Positions 39,135-48,136 of a stretch of 64,000 bases of DNA are shown piece by piece. Both the position numbers and the translations under genes were made by a program. Source of the DNA: Microbacteriaceae bacterium (GTDB lineage: Bacteria; Actinomycetota; Actinomycetes; Actinomycetales; Microbacteriaceae); NCBI GenBank assembly GCA_025352325.1, contig JANXTR010000012.1, positions 62,001 through 126,000 of the forward strand, written 5' to 3'. How positions within the stretch are numbered: the first letter of the stretch is position 1; every line of letters starts with the position of its first letter. The notes below the pieces were generated by a model. That model ran no database searches. It was not told the DNA's origin and saw only the letters and a list, made by a program, of their open reading frames with translations.

Positions 39135-39710
39135 ATGACCATCACCGACACCCCCACCAGCCGCCCCATCGCCCCACCCGCCGCCATCTCCGTCACGCCA
39201 GAGCAGCGCGCCGCGCGCCTGCTTGAAGCGGGCACCTCGTGGAACACGCGCATCGCCGCGGACGCCTCCAACGCCCACCTCACCTACAAGGTCTCGGGCG
39301 AGGGGGAGGGCGCCGTGGCGTCCGTCATCCGCGCGGGCAAGCACAGCTTCCTCGTGGACGAGCCGGGCGCCCTCGCCGGTGACGACTTCGCTGCCAGCCC
39401 GGTCGAGTTCGCCCTCGGAGCGCTCATCTCGTGCCAGATCGTCGTCTACCGCCTCTACGCGAATGCGCTCGGCATCCGGGTCGACGACATCGACATCCAG
39501 GCAGAAGGCGACCTGGATGCGCGGCGCCTGTTCGGCATCGATGAGTCGGTGCGCGCCGGGTTCACCGAGGTGCGTCTCGACGTCACGCTCACCGGCCCGG
39601 AGTCCAGCGAGCGCTACCAGCAGCTCCGCGACGTCGTCGACGCGCACTGCCCCGTGCTCGACCTATTCGCGAACGCGACGCCCGTGAAAGTGTCGGTGTC
39701 GAAGGGCTGA
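39135..39710 (+). CDS. OsmC-family protein
   Basis: 191 residues. OsmC/Ohr fold with the two reactive cysteines in GALISCQIVVYRLY and VVDAHCPVLDL, so probably a thiol peroxidase for organic hydroperoxides. A roughly 45-residue Pro/Thr-rich N-terminus precedes the fold. Start ATG is fixed by TACCGT (39122-39127), 7 bases upstream. Confidence 0.92.
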   Translation: MTITDTPTSRPIAPPAAISVTPEQRAARLLEAGTSWNTRIAADASNAHLTYKVSGEGEGAVASVIRAGKHSFLVDEPGALAGDDFAASPVEFALGALISCQIVVYRLYANALGIRVDDIDIQAEGDLDARRLFGIDESVRAGFTEVRLDVTLTGPESSERYQQLRDVVDAHCPVLDLFANATPVKVSVSKG

Positions 39711-39736
39711 GCCGACTCGGCCTCTAGCCTCAAACC

Positions 39737-39934
39737 ATGTCGAGCCCCTTTATCCGACCCATCGACGGACGCGTCTTGGCGGGCGTGTGCGCAGCCATCG
39801 CGAAGCACTACGGCTGGCGCGTCGAGAACGTGCGGCTCGGAATGCTGCTGCTCGGGCTCTTCACGGGCGTGGGCGTCATCCTCTACTTCGCCCTGTGGAT
39901 CGCGATTCCGGGGGAGTGGTGGCGTCGGAGCTAA
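39737..39934 (+). CDS. PspC-domain protein
   Basis: 65 residues: RPIDGRVLAGVCAAIAKHYGWRVENVRL then a membrane helix ending IPGEWW. It is a stand-alone PspC domain, linked to membrane stress. Leaderless, with TAGCCT (39725-39730) 6 bases before ATG. Confidence 0.9.
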   Translation: MSSPFIRPIDGRVLAGVCAAIAKHYGWRVENVRLGMLLLGLFTGVGVILYFALWIAIPGEWWRRS

Positions 39935-39993
39935 CGGCGAGCTCTCGCGGCCGCTACTAGCGCCCACGTGTCCAGCGGGACGAGAATGCCCGC

Positions 39994-40323
39994 ATGACAC
40001 TGACCGTCACCACGGACGTGCTTCCGGCCTATCGCGCCTACCTCGACGCCTGCAATGCGCGGGATTGGGGCGTGGCGCTCGCGTTTGTGCAGGATCCGAT
40101 TCGGGTGCAGGGTGTCGCGATGTCGTCGGTCGACTACGTCGAGGGGATCGCGAAGCTGACGGCTGAGCATCCGGGTTTCGTCTGGACGGTGGGCGAGACC
40201 GTCGTCGAGGGCGGACGCCTGGCGGTGCGGCTGCGCACCCCGCATGGGCAGGAGTACGCGATCTACAGCTGGCGCGACGGGCGGATCGTCGAGTACTGGG
40301 GCCGCGGCGACGCGTCCCACTGA
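39994..40323 (+). CDS. SnoaL/NTF2-like protein
   Basis: 109 residues, one cone-shaped NTF2 fold (YRAYLDACNARDWGVALAFV, IYSWRDGRIVEYWG). Substrate unknown. GAGAAT lies 6 bases before ATG. Confidence 0.8.
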   Translation: MTLTVTTDVLPAYRAYLDACNARDWGVALAFVQDPIRVQGVAMSSVDYVEGIAKLTAEHPGFVWTVGETVVEGGRLAVRLRTPHGQEYAIYSWRDGRIVEYWGRGDASH

Positions 40324-40353
40324 GGTCGCTCGACTCGGAGAGTGCGTCGAGAC

Positions 40354-40398
40354 GTCGCAAACTGCTGGTTCCGGCTCTCTGCACCAGCAGTTTGCGAC
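40354..40398. terminator. Perfect 16-bp inverted repeat with T-run
   Basis: Arms GTCGCAAACTGCTGGT (40354-40369) and its exact complement (40383-40398) with a 13-base loop, followed by TTTT on the plus strand. It lies between convergent genes and fits a strong terminator. Confidence 0.75.
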
Positions 40399-40506
40399 TT
40401 TTCGACGGGGCAGACGGATGGGCGGGGCAAGGCAGACGGCGGGGTGGGACGGTGCGCGGCCGGGTCTCGGTGCGGTGCTCCGCCGCTACTCGCCCAGCAA
40501 GAGCGG

Positions 40507-40977
40507 CTAGAAGCGCGGGATGTCGGTCGGTCCGCTGCCGCTTCCGCCCGCGAGCTGCTCGACCAGGCTCACGCGGAAGCCCCAGCGCGCGATCTCATCG
40601 TCGTCGACGAGAAGTTGCGCCGAGTATTGCCCGGGCACGGGGAAGACGAACCCGTTCGCCGCGGCCGCGATCGGCATGAGGAACGGCTGCCCGATCTCGG
40701 TGCCCGGGCTCGGGGTGATCTGGAACTCGCCACCGAACTCGCCGTCGAACTTGTGGCCGTCGGCGTCCGTGAAGATGACCGAGAACTTGTGCAGTTGGTG
40801 GTGCGCGCTCCACGGCACGTTTATCACGCCGACCACCGAGAAGGTGCTCGAGGCGGGGAACGACGGGAACTGCATCTGGTTCCAGAATCCGCCGTTCATA
40901 TAGATCTTGCCGTTCTCAACGGCGGCGTGGTCGGCGAGGAAGAAGGCGGCGGCGTAGAGATCTGTTTCCGGGATCAT
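40507..40977 (-). CDS. DUF6941-family protein
   Basis: 156 residues. It shows ETDLYAAAFFLADHAAVENGKIYMNGG and the C-terminal WGFRVSLVEQ, typical of the actinobacterial DUF6941 family, of unknown function. Leaderless start: TAGCCT (40984-40989, minus) 6 bases before ATG 40977. Confidence 0.85.
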   Translation of the reverse strand: MIPETDLYAAAFFLADHAAVENGKIYMNGGFWNQMQFPSFPASSTFSVVGVINVPWSAHHQLHKFSVIFTDADGHKFDGEFGGEFQITPSPGTEIGQPFLMPIAAAANGFVFPVPGQYSAQLLVDDDEIARWGFRVSLVEQLAGGSGSGPTDIPRF

Positions 40978-41067
40978 CCGTCGAGGCTACGCGCGGCAGC
41001 AGGCGCCCTCTGCCGATTCTGAGGGAACGCGGAGTGCCGTTCTGCGCCGGGCGGGTTAGTGTCAGGC

Positions 41068-41529
41068 ATGAGCGAACCGACAACGGTGTCAGACGCCCCC
41101 CTCACGATCACGGCCGAACGCACGCGGCAGTTCGAGTCCACGGTGACCGAACTGGCCGGAATGCTGCGCCTCGACCCAGCCACGGTTGGCGCGATCGGCT
41201 CGGCTCTCGGCCGCCGCTTCTCGGTCGTCGCCGACGAACGTGGCCTGCTTTTGCGGGCGAGCGGGCCGGATGCGTTGGCCACCCTGCAGCTCGACTGGTC
41301 GCACGTCGGCACGCTCCACGCCGAGAGCATCAGCGGCCGCCCGTTTGACGAGGAGTTGACCGCCGAGACCTCCGTCTGCCTGATGTCGGGCCACGGGATC
41401 GGCGGCGGAGCCCTCGAGCATCCGGTGCTCACGATCCCGGTGACCGTCGGCGCCATGACCGTCGAACTGCGCATGACTGTCAGGTGCGACTGGGACATCG
41501 CCGAGCGTCTCGAGGCGCGCCGGCCCTAA
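41068..41529 (+). CDS. Hypothetical protein
   Basis: 153 residues. A helical N-terminus precedes a beta-rich C-terminus (FSVVADERGLLLRASG, HPVLTIPVTVGAMTVELRM). No family recognised. TTAGTG lies 6 bases before ATG 41068; GTG 41059 is an alternative. Confidence 0.7.
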   Translation: MSEPTTVSDAPLTITAERTRQFESTVTELAGMLRLDPATVGAIGSALGRRFSVVADERGLLLRASGPDALATLQLDWSHVGTLHAESISGRPFDEELTAETSVCLMSGHGIGGGALEHPVLTIPVTVGAMTVELRMTVRCDWDIAERLEARRP

Positions 41530-41534
41530 GAGGC

Positions 41535-41581
41535 TTTCTCCGGTGAGAAACGGAGAGCGCAAATCCGTTTCACGCTAAGTT
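41535..41581 (+). promoter_or_regulatory. Promoter and overlapping operators of the efflux gene
   Basis: -10 TAAGTT (41576-41581) ends 7 bases before ATG 41589. Upstream overlap two inverted repeats: TTTCTC/GAGAAA (41535-41550) and AAACGGA/TCCGTTT (41548-41570). A third, TTCTCC/GGAGAA, is at 41580-41596. They fit sites for the TetR-family repressor once encoded downstream. Confidence 0.6.
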
Positions 41582-41588
41582 CTCCGAA

Positions 41589-43121
41589 ATGGAGAAGAGG
41601 CTTCCGCCAGAAGAGGCGTTCGATATGACCGACACTCACGCTCTGCCCACTCATCGCTGGTGGATCCTTGCCACGATCGCCATCGCACAGCTGATGGTCG
41701 CACTCGACAGCACGGTGATGAACATCGCCCTGCCGTCGGTGCAAAAGGATCTGCACTACGCCGACGGCGACCGGGAGTGGATCATCACCGCATACGCTCT
41801 CGCCTTCGGCAGCCTGCTGCTGCTCAGTGGGCGTCTCGCCGACCGATTCGGCAGACGCAATCTGTTCGTCGTCGGCCTCATCGGCTTCGCGGTCGCGTCG
41901 GGTGTCGGGGGAGCGGCCACCAGCTTCGGGATGTTGGTCGCCAGTCGCGCCGTGCAGGGCGGGTTTGCCGCGCTCCTGGCCCCAGCCGCGCTGTCGCTTC
42001 TCGCCACGACCTTCCCGGGAGGCCGCGACCGTGCCCGCGCGTTCGGCGTCTATGCATCGGTTGGCATCGCTGGATCGACGATCGGGCTCCTGATCGGCGG
42101 CGTGCTCACCGAATACCTCTCGTGGCGCTGGACCATGTTCATCAACGTCTTCTTCGCGGTGCCCGCCGCCGTCGGCGCGATCATCCTGCTACGTCACTCG
42201 GGGCGCGGTGACAACCGCGACCGCATCGACGTTCTCGGCGCGTTGCTCGTCTCAGCCGGCCTGTTCGGCGTCGTCTACGGCATCTCGAATGTGCCGAACG
42301 ACGGCTGGGATTCGCCGGTCACCCTCGGCTTCCTTGGCGCGGGCGTCGTGCTGCTGATCGTGTTCGTCCTTGTCGAGCGCCGCATCGCGCTGCCGCTTCT
42401 CCCGCTCCGCGTGCCGCTCGACCGCACCCGCGGCGCCGGCTACCTGGGAATGTTCATCGCGGCATCCGCGATGCTCTCGGCCGTCTTCTTCATGGCGTAC
42501 TACGTGCAGACCGTGCTCGGCTACTCGGCCGTGCACAGCGGAGTCGCGTTCCTCCCGCTCCCGGTGATGCTCGTGCTCGTCGCAGCCGTGATCGGTCCGC
42601 GTCTCAATCGTCGGGTCGGACCGCGCATTGTGGTGCCGATCGGCATGGTGTTCGGCGCGACGGCGATGTTTCTCTTCTCGGCCCTGACCACGACCGACGA
42701 CTACCTCGGTCACCTGCTGCCCGGCCTGCTGTTGCTCGGCGTCGCGATGGGCCTGATCTTCCCGACCAGCGTGAGCGCCGCGACCCTCGGGGTGCGTCGC
42801 GAGGATGCGGGCGTCGCCTCCGCTCTCGTCAACACCACCCAGCAGGTCGGCAGCGCGATCGCCGTCGCCGTGTTCAACTCAGTCGCGACCACCGCGGCGA
42901 CGGACTACATCGCCGCCCACCTGCCGCCCACGCCCGCCGTTGTCGCGGATGCCGCGGTCCACAGCTATTCGATGGTTTTCGCTTCGGCTGCCGTGATCTT
43001 CCTCGTCGGCGGCGCCGTGACCGCGCTCCTGAACCGCTCCGGCGTTCCCGCCGCCATCTCGCGCGAGGCGGGCGAGCCTTTCTTGCCGGAGGCGGTGCAA
43101 CCGGGAACGACCGTCGCATGA
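41589..43121 (+). CDS. MFS drug-efflux transporter, DHA2 type
   Basis: 510 residues with 14 predicted helices. MFS motif A appears as GRLADRFGRRNLF and the family signature as LDSTVMNIALPSVQKDL. Probably a proton-driven exporter of toxic compounds. Start ATG 41589 is favoured by its -10 box; ATG 41625, with AGAAGAGG upstream, is an alternative. The stop overlaps a broken tetR gene (ATGA). Confidence 0.93.
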   Translation: MEKRLPPEEAFDMTDTHALPTHRWWILATIAIAQLMVALDSTVMNIALPSVQKDLHYADGDREWIITAYALAFGSLLLLSGRLADRFGRRNLFVVGLIGFAVASGVGGAATSFGMLVASRAVQGGFAALLAPAALSLLATTFPGGRDRARAFGVYASVGIAGSTIGLLIGGVLTEYLSWRWTMFINVFFAVPAAVGAIILLRHSGRGDNRDRIDVLGALLVSAGLFGVVYGISNVPNDGWDSPVTLGFLGAGVVLLIVFVLVERRIALPLLPLRVPLDRTRGAGYLGMFIAASAMLSAVFFMAYYVQTVLGYSAVHSGVAFLPLPVMLVLVAAVIGPRLNRRVGPRIVVPIGMVFGATAMFLFSALTTTDDYLGHLLPGLLLLGVAMGLIFPTSVSAATLGVRREDAGVASALVNTTQQVGSAIAVAVFNSVATTAATDYIAAHLPPTPAVVADAAVHSYSMVFASAAVIFLVGGAVTALLNRSGVPAAISREAGEPFLPEAVQPGTTVA

Positions 43122-43335
43122 GCACGGCACCCGCTGAGATCTCACCGAAGGCGATCCGCAAAGACAGCGTCCGGAACCGTGAGCTGCTGCTCGCCGCCGC
43201 ACGGATCGTCTTCGCCGAACACGGCCTCGACGCGACGCTCGATGATGTGGCCAAGAAGGCCGGGGTCGGTACCGGCACCCCGTTCAGCCCATTCTGATCG
43301 AGCTGCTGCGCGACGGTTACCCGAGCGACCGCTAG
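43118..43335 (+). pseudogene. Truncated TetR-family repressor
   Basis: The frame begins MSTAPAEISPKAIRKD and keeps the helix-turn-helix (RELLLAAARIVFAEHGLDAT, DDVAKKAGVGTGT), then breaks to PFSPF-stop at 43297. A short relic of the normal C-terminus, IELLRDGYPSDR, follows in another frame. About 130 central codons are deleted, so dimerisation and ligand binding are lost. Confidence 0.88.
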
Positions 43336-43344
43336 GGTTCCGGG

Positions 43345-44148
43345 GTGATCATCGTCCTCACCGGAGCTAGTTCGGGAATCGGCCGCGCCGCCGCCCACGC
43401 CCTCGCCGAGGAGGGGCACGAACTCGCCGTCGTCGGCCGCAACCCGTTTCGCACGAGCGAGGTCGCTCGCGAGACCGGCGGCACCGCGTTCCTTGCCGAC
43501 TTCGACAAACTCGAGGATGTGCGGCTGCTCGCCCGCGAGCTGCTCGGTCGGTATCCGCACATCGACGCCCTGGGCAACAACGCGGGTGGGGTCGTCGCCA
43601 CCCGTGGCATCTCGAAAGACGGCATCGAGCGCACCTGGCAGCACAACGTGCTCGCCCCGTTCGTGCTCACCCGGGCCCTGCTGCCGCGCCTGCTCGAGTC
43701 GCAGGCGCGCGTCGTCTTCACCAGCAGCGCGGCGAACCGGGCGGGCACGATCGACCTGAGCCTGCCGGGGTGGAAGGGCGGCCTCTGGCTGCGCGGATTC
43801 CCGGCATACGGAGCCGCAAAGCGCGCCGACGCGATGATCGCCCGTGAGCTCGCCCGGCGCGCGCCGACGCTGCACGTGAGCTCGTACCATCCGGGCGGTG
43901 TGGCCACCGCGTTCGCCGGCCTTGACGAGAGTCCCGTGGCCGGGATCGTGCGGCGGGTGCTGCGCACGCCCGAGCAGGGTGCGGCGCAGCAGGTCGCGCT
44001 TCTCACCGGCGAGCTGGATGTCGCGAGCGGCAGCTACGTCGACGGCGCCAAGGTTGATCGCGGCCTCGCCGCACAGGCGCGCAACCCGGAGGCCTGCCGC
44101 CTGCTCTGGGACGCGCTCGAGGCACAGGCCGCGCGGCTCAAGCCGTAG
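43345..44148 (+). CDS. SDR oxidoreductase
   Basis: 267 residues. VLTGASSGIGRAAAHALAEEG binds NAD(P), with NNAGG, Ser in VVFTSSAANR and YGAAK. Resembles retinol-dehydrogenase-like SDRs. -10 TAGGGT (43333-43338) overlaps the end of the tetR relic and lies 6 bases before GTG, so it is leaderless. Confidence 0.9.
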   Translation: MIIVLTGASSGIGRAAAHALAEEGHELAVVGRNPFRTSEVARETGGTAFLADFDKLEDVRLLARELLGRYPHIDALGNNAGGVVATRGISKDGIERTWQHNVLAPFVLTRALLPRLLESQARVVFTSSAANRAGTIDLSLPGWKGGLWLRGFPAYGAAKRADAMIARELARRAPTLHVSSYHPGGVATAFAGLDESPVAGIVRRVLRTPEQGAAQQVALLTGELDVASGSYVDGAKVDRGLAAQARNPEACRLLWDALEAQAARLKP

Positions 44149-44158
44149 CGCGCTCGCC

Positions 44159-45316
44159 TCAGCTGGACGCCGCCGACCCGGGAGGAGCCGTCACGCGACG
44201 GCTCCCGGCACGACGGGTCGGTCGCTTGGCTGGCAGCTCGGCCGAAGACTGCTCTGCGGGCTCGCGCTCGACCGGTGTCGGTTCGGCGGGCGCCTCCTCG
44301 ACGGTCGGCTCGACGGTCGACTCGGTCGCGCGGGCAGCGGCGATCGGATCCTCGGCGGGCACCGTCACAGGCGCCGTCTCCTCGGCGCGAAGTCGCAGGC
44401 GCGGCTGGTTCGTTGGCGCGTCCTCTTTCACCTCGACCCGCGACGAACGCGAGTCGACGAACGCCGTGAACGACTTGTAGCCGAGCGATTTCTCTTTGAA
44501 CGAGGAGTCCATGCGCAGCATCTGGTTCTTCACCTGCGAGTTGCCCGCCCAGTCCTCGTCGCCGCGGTTCTCGACGATCCGGAGGGCTCGGATCAGCAGG
44601 TCAGTGGCGGCCTCCTGCGTCAGGTGCGAGTCGGGCTCGACCTCCTCGCGCTCGCCGTCGAGGTCGGACGGCGGAACGATGGCTGCCGCGGTCTCCTGCG
44701 CAGCGGCCTGTCGCGAGCCGCGCTTCCTGGGGGTGGTCGACGGACCGGGCACGTGTTTCGGTACCGGGATGACCCCGGGCACCTCGTCGTAGTCGGTGAA
44801 CTCGTCGCAAGCGGCCATCAGCGCGCGACTGGTCGCCCCGGCGACGCCGATGCCGATGACCGTGCGACCGAGTCGCTTGGCGCTCTGCGCGAGCGCGATA
44901 TAGTCCGAGTCGCCCGCGACCAGCACGACGTGCGTGAGGTCCTGCAGGCGGTAGAGCTCCTCGACGACATCGACGGCCAAGCGGATGTCCGCGCCGTTCT
45001 TGCCCCCGGACGTCACCTGGAAGAGCTGGGCAAGGTCGACGGCACGGTTGATCAGCTGGCGTTGGTACGCCGAGTTGGCCGGAGCCGACCAGTCCGCGTA
45101 CGCCCGGCTGACCGCGATCGTCCCGAAGGAGCTCGCGTAGTCGAGGATCGCGCCGATGTCGACCTTCGCCTCCTCGAGGCGATCCTTCATCCCGTCGGCA
45201 TCGCGTGCCCGATCGCGCATGAAATCTCCGCGGCCGAAGAGCTGGTCGTAGCGCGAGATCACCACGTTGTCGAAGTCGATGTAGACGCCGACGCGCGATT
45301 CACTGGGCTCAGGCAT
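44159..45316 (-). CDS. NYN-domain RNase-like protein with OST-HTH/LOTUS domain
   Basis: 385 residues. The NYN (PIN-like) domain (about 8-175) has GVYIDFDNVVISRY and VVLVAGDSDYIALAQSAK with the acidic active-site residues. An OST-HTH/LOTUS-like domain follows (about 233-300: ATDLLIRALRIVENRG, VKNQMLRMD, GYKSFTAFVD), then a disordered Glu/Pro/Thr tail. Likely an RNA-cleaving or RNA-binding protein. Leaderless: TAGGCT (45323-45328, minus) 6 bases before ATG. Confidence 0.88.
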   Translation of the reverse strand: MPEPSESRVGVYIDFDNVVISRYDQLFGRGDFMRDRARDADGMKDRLEEAKVDIGAILDYASSFGTIAVSRAYADWSAPANSAYQRQLINRAVDLAQLFQVTSGGKNGADIRLAVDVVEELYRLQDLTHVVLVAGDSDYIALAQSAKRLGRTVIGIGVAGATSRALMAACDEFTDYDEVPGVIPVPKHVPGPSTTPRKRGSRQAAAQETAAAIVPPSDLDGEREEVEPDSHLTQEAATDLLIRALRIVENRGDEDWAGNSQVKNQMLRMDSSFKEKSLGYKSFTAFVDSRSSRVEVKEDAPTNQPRLRLRAEETAPVTVPAEDPIAAARATESTVEPTVEEAPAEPTPVEREPAEQSSAELPAKRPTRRAGSRRVTAPPGSAASS

Positions 45317-45347
45317 AAACCGAGCCTACCGAGAGCCGGGGGGACGG

Positions 45348-45905
45348 CTACCCGACCGCGTACCGCAGGTACACCGTGCCGTCGGCAAAGCTCCGCTGGT
45401 CGAGCAGCTCGAGGTCGAGGTGCAGGCCCTCGGGCAGCAGAGCGGTGCCGCCCCCGACGACGACGGGTGTCAGCAGCATCCGGATCTCGCCGACGATCCT
45501 GGCCCGCAGCGCGTGGGCGGCCAGGTGCGCACCGCCGATGCTGACGTCGGTGTCGGCACGTCCCACCAGCTCGGCCACGGCATCCGGGTCGAAGACGCGC
45601 TCGATGGTGGTGTTCTCGGTGGCGGCGGCGTCGAGGCTCGACGAGTAGACGATCTTGCGGGCCGCGCGCCAAATCCGCTGGAAGTCGGCGGTGACCGGCG
45701 ATTCGTCCGTCCCGGTCGTCGGAGTCTCCCAGAACGACATGAGGTCGTACATGCGCCGACCGTAGAGGTAGGTGCCCGTGTCGCGCTCGAGGTCGTTCAC
45801 GAAGGCGTGCACCTCCTCGCTCGGCGTCGCCCAGCCGAAACGGCCGTGCTCGTCGTTGAGGTAGCCGTCCAGCGAGGTGATGCCGGTGTAGATCAGGGTG
45901 CCCAT
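45348..45905 (-). CDS. Dihydrofolate reductase-fold (RibD C-terminal) protein
   Basis: 185 residues. GTLIYTGITSLDGYLND at the start, YGRRMYDLMSFWE and LTPVVVGGGTALLP are typical of the RibD-C/DHFR-like family in actinobacteria. Probably an NADPH reductase of unknown substrate. Leaderless: TAGGGT (45913-45918, minus) 7 bases upstream. Confidence 0.9.
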   Translation of the reverse strand: MGTLIYTGITSLDGYLNDEHGRFGWATPSEEVHAFVNDLERDTGTYLYGRRMYDLMSFWETPTTGTDESPVTADFQRIWRAARKIVYSSSLDAAATENTTIERVFDPDAVAELVGRADTDVSIGGAHLAAHALRARIVGEIRMLLTPVVVGGGTALLPEGLHLDLELLDQRSFADGTVYLRYAVG

Positions 45906-45929
45906 GGCGTCGACCCTACGACGCGGCGA

Positions 45930-47159
45930 TCACGGGGGATTCATCACCCAGAGCAGGTAGATCATCACCGGCTGGAGGGCGATACCGACGGCGAGCGACA
46001 GGATTCGGCGCGTGCGCGTGCGCGACACAACCGGATGCCCGAACAGCGGAGACAGCGGCAGCAGCATCCGGAGCAGGCTCTGTGTTGGGAGGAAGACCGC
46101 GAACAGGTAGGCGATGTAACTGGCCGCGAAGGTCCACAGATCCGCGCCGAACACCCGCATCGAGTGCCGGGTGAGCCAGAAGATCACCGCGACGCCGACG
46201 ACCACGACGACGATGATCCCCCAGACACCCCAGAGGTGCCCGTAAAGCAGGAAGAACGGGCTGAACGGCACGAAGATCACCGGCCCGAAGTACGCGCGCC
46301 ACCAGGCGAGTTCGGTGTCGAAGTAGGCGCTCGGGGTAGCGGTGACGGCCGAGGCGAGCACCGGCCACAGCAGCGCGGCCCCCACGATGACCGCGATCGC
46401 GGCAACCCCGGTGATCCATTCACGATGCGGAATCGGATGCCGCCGCCAGAGCCGATGCAGCCCCTGGACGCCGATCGCGGCCGCCAGGGCGAGCGTGCCC
46501 GGATGCGTGAACGAGGCGACGAGCGCGAACGGGATCATCGCCAGGTATCGCTTGTGCTGCACGAACCACAGGGCCACGAACAGGAAGAACAGGAAGGTGC
46601 TCTCGGCGTACGCCACCTGCAGCAGGAACGACAGCGGCCCGAACGCGAACAGCAGGCCCCCCCAGAGCGCCTGCGTCGGCGCGAATCGCACGAGCAGCAC
46701 CCGGTGGAGCGCGATCATCGCCGCGGCTCCGAACACGCCGGCGACCAGCATCCCCGCCACCTCGAAGGGCAGACCTGTCACCGCCATGAGCCCGCGCGAG
46801 ATCGCCGGGAAAACCGGGAAGAAGGCCCAGGTGTTGTAGGTGACGTTGCCCGCGGCATCCAGCGGCAGGGTCGTCGGATAGCCGTGCAGGGCGACCTGCT
46901 GGTACCACCGCGTGTCCCACGAACCGAGGAAGCTCAAAAGACCCGCCCCGCCGTGGAAGTAGGCCGTCGACCACGGTCCGTCGGGGAAGGCCCGCCAGAA
47001 GAGCGCCAGCAGCGAGGTGGAGAGGGCTCGCGCGAGCACGTAGCCCAGCAGCAGCACTGCGGTGACGGGCACGGCGTGTCCGCGAAGCTGCAGTCGAAGC
47101 AGCCGCGATCCGACCCCGCCGTGGTCTGCCCTGACATCCGTGCGAACGTCACTCGTCAC
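45930..47159 (-). CDS. Polytopic mannosyltransferase-like membrane protein (PIG-V type)
   Basis: 409 residues, 9-11 membrane helices. SWDTRWYQQVALHGYP in the first loop carries the Asp motif of GT-C glycosyltransferases of the PIG-V group, and FFPVFPAISRGLM follows. It probably adds mannose from a polyprenyl donor to a cell-envelope acceptor. GTG 47159 is the first start of the open frame; no clear -10 or Shine-Dalgarno is seen. Confidence 0.82.
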   Translation of the reverse strand: MTSDVRTDVRADHGGVGSRLLRLQLRGHAVPVTAVLLLGYVLARALSTSLLALFWRAFPDGPWSTAYFHGGAGLLSFLGSWDTRWYQQVALHGYPTTLPLDAAGNVTYNTWAFFPVFPAISRGLMAVTGLPFEVAGMLVAGVFGAAAMIALHRVLLVRFAPTQALWGGLLFAFGPLSFLLQVAYAESTFLFFLFVALWFVQHKRYLAMIPFALVASFTHPGTLALAAAIGVQGLHRLWRRHPIPHREWITGVAAIAVIVGAALLWPVLASAVTATPSAYFDTELAWWRAYFGPVIFVPFSPFFLLYGHLWGVWGIIVVVVVGVAVIFWLTRHSMRVFGADLWTFAASYIAYLFAVFLPTQSLLRMLLPLSPLFGHPVVSRTRTRRILSLAVGIALQPVMIYLLWVMNPP

Positions 47160-47269
47160 GAGTCGCTCCGCTCGTCGGGTCGGTCAGGGAAGTAGTCCGA
47201 TCCTGCCATGCACGGGAGGGGTGCACAGACCATTCCACCCTCGCGCGTCGAACGAGGCTGGATCCAGGG

Positions 47270-48049
47270 TCACCCGGCGAGGAATTCGACCCCGCCGACC
47301 CGGAACACCTTTGAGGTCGGCGCATTGAAGTGGTTCCGCTCGGGGATCTCGAGGAACGTGCCGCGCGGGGTGGCCCGCGAAAGCCGTCGGGACTGCTCGA
47401 GGATCGGGTCGGCGGTGCCGGTCGCGAAGAGCATTGGCTGGCGAGGCGGGTTCTCGGCGTCGGGCTGGATGCCGCCGCGCATCCCCTCGACCAGGCTGAC
47501 CAGCGCACCCAGGTCGTTGTCCGGCATGCCGGCGGCCATGTCGAGATAGGTCATCGTCAGCCGGTCGCGGGAGCGCGGGCCGCCCGACACGAAACCGCGC
47601 GCCTCATCGACCATGAATCGCGTCAGCGGATCGCCGTCCGGGATGCCGCCGAGCACCGCCCGCGTGAGCCGCTCCGGCAGCTCGAGGGCGATGTGCCAGC
47701 CGACGCGGGCGCCGAGCGAGTAACCGAGCAGGGAGAAGTCGTCGACCAGGTAAGTATCGGCGACACCGAGCAGGTCCGCGACCAGGATCTGCATCGAGTA
47801 CGCCGACGGGTCATGCGGTTTGTCGCTCTCCCCGTGACCGCGCTGATCGATGGCGATGACGCGGAGTCCGGCGCGGGTGAGCTCGCGCGTCCAGCCGGTG
47901 ACATGCCAGTTGGCGATCGCGGAGGAGGCGAATCCGTGCACCGCCACGACGACGGGGGCGTCCGGCTCGCCCCACTCGTAGGTGGCGATCGCCACGCCGT
48001 CGGCCGACATCACCCGGCGGGGCGGGGGAGCAACCGGGAGCAGCACCAC
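47270..48049 (-). CDS. Alpha/beta hydrolase
   Basis: 259 residues. HGFASSAIANW is the oxyanion region, IDQRGHGESDKP the usual strand 4 motif, the nucleophile is in LLGYSLGARVGW and the His in PERNHFNAP. Substrate unknown. Leaderless: TAGCCT (48056-48061, minus) 6 bases before GTG 48049. Confidence 0.9.
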   Translation of the reverse strand: MVLLPVAPPPRRVMSADGVAIATYEWGEPDAPVVVAVHGFASSAIANWHVTGWTRELTRAGLRVIAIDQRGHGESDKPHDPSAYSMQILVADLLGVADTYLVDDFSLLGYSLGARVGWHIALELPERLTRAVLGGIPDGDPLTRFMVDEARGFVSGGPRSRDRLTMTYLDMAAGMPDNDLGALVSLVEGMRGGIQPDAENPPRQPMLFATGTADPILEQSRRLSRATPRGTFLEIPERNHFNAPTSKVFRVGGVEFLAG

Positions 48050-48136
48050 AGCTCCAGGCTAGCCTCGGGGGCATGCCAGCGCCCGCGCGCGGCCTGAGGT
48101 CTGCGGCACGGCACCCCGGCTGGCTACTGTGAAGGC

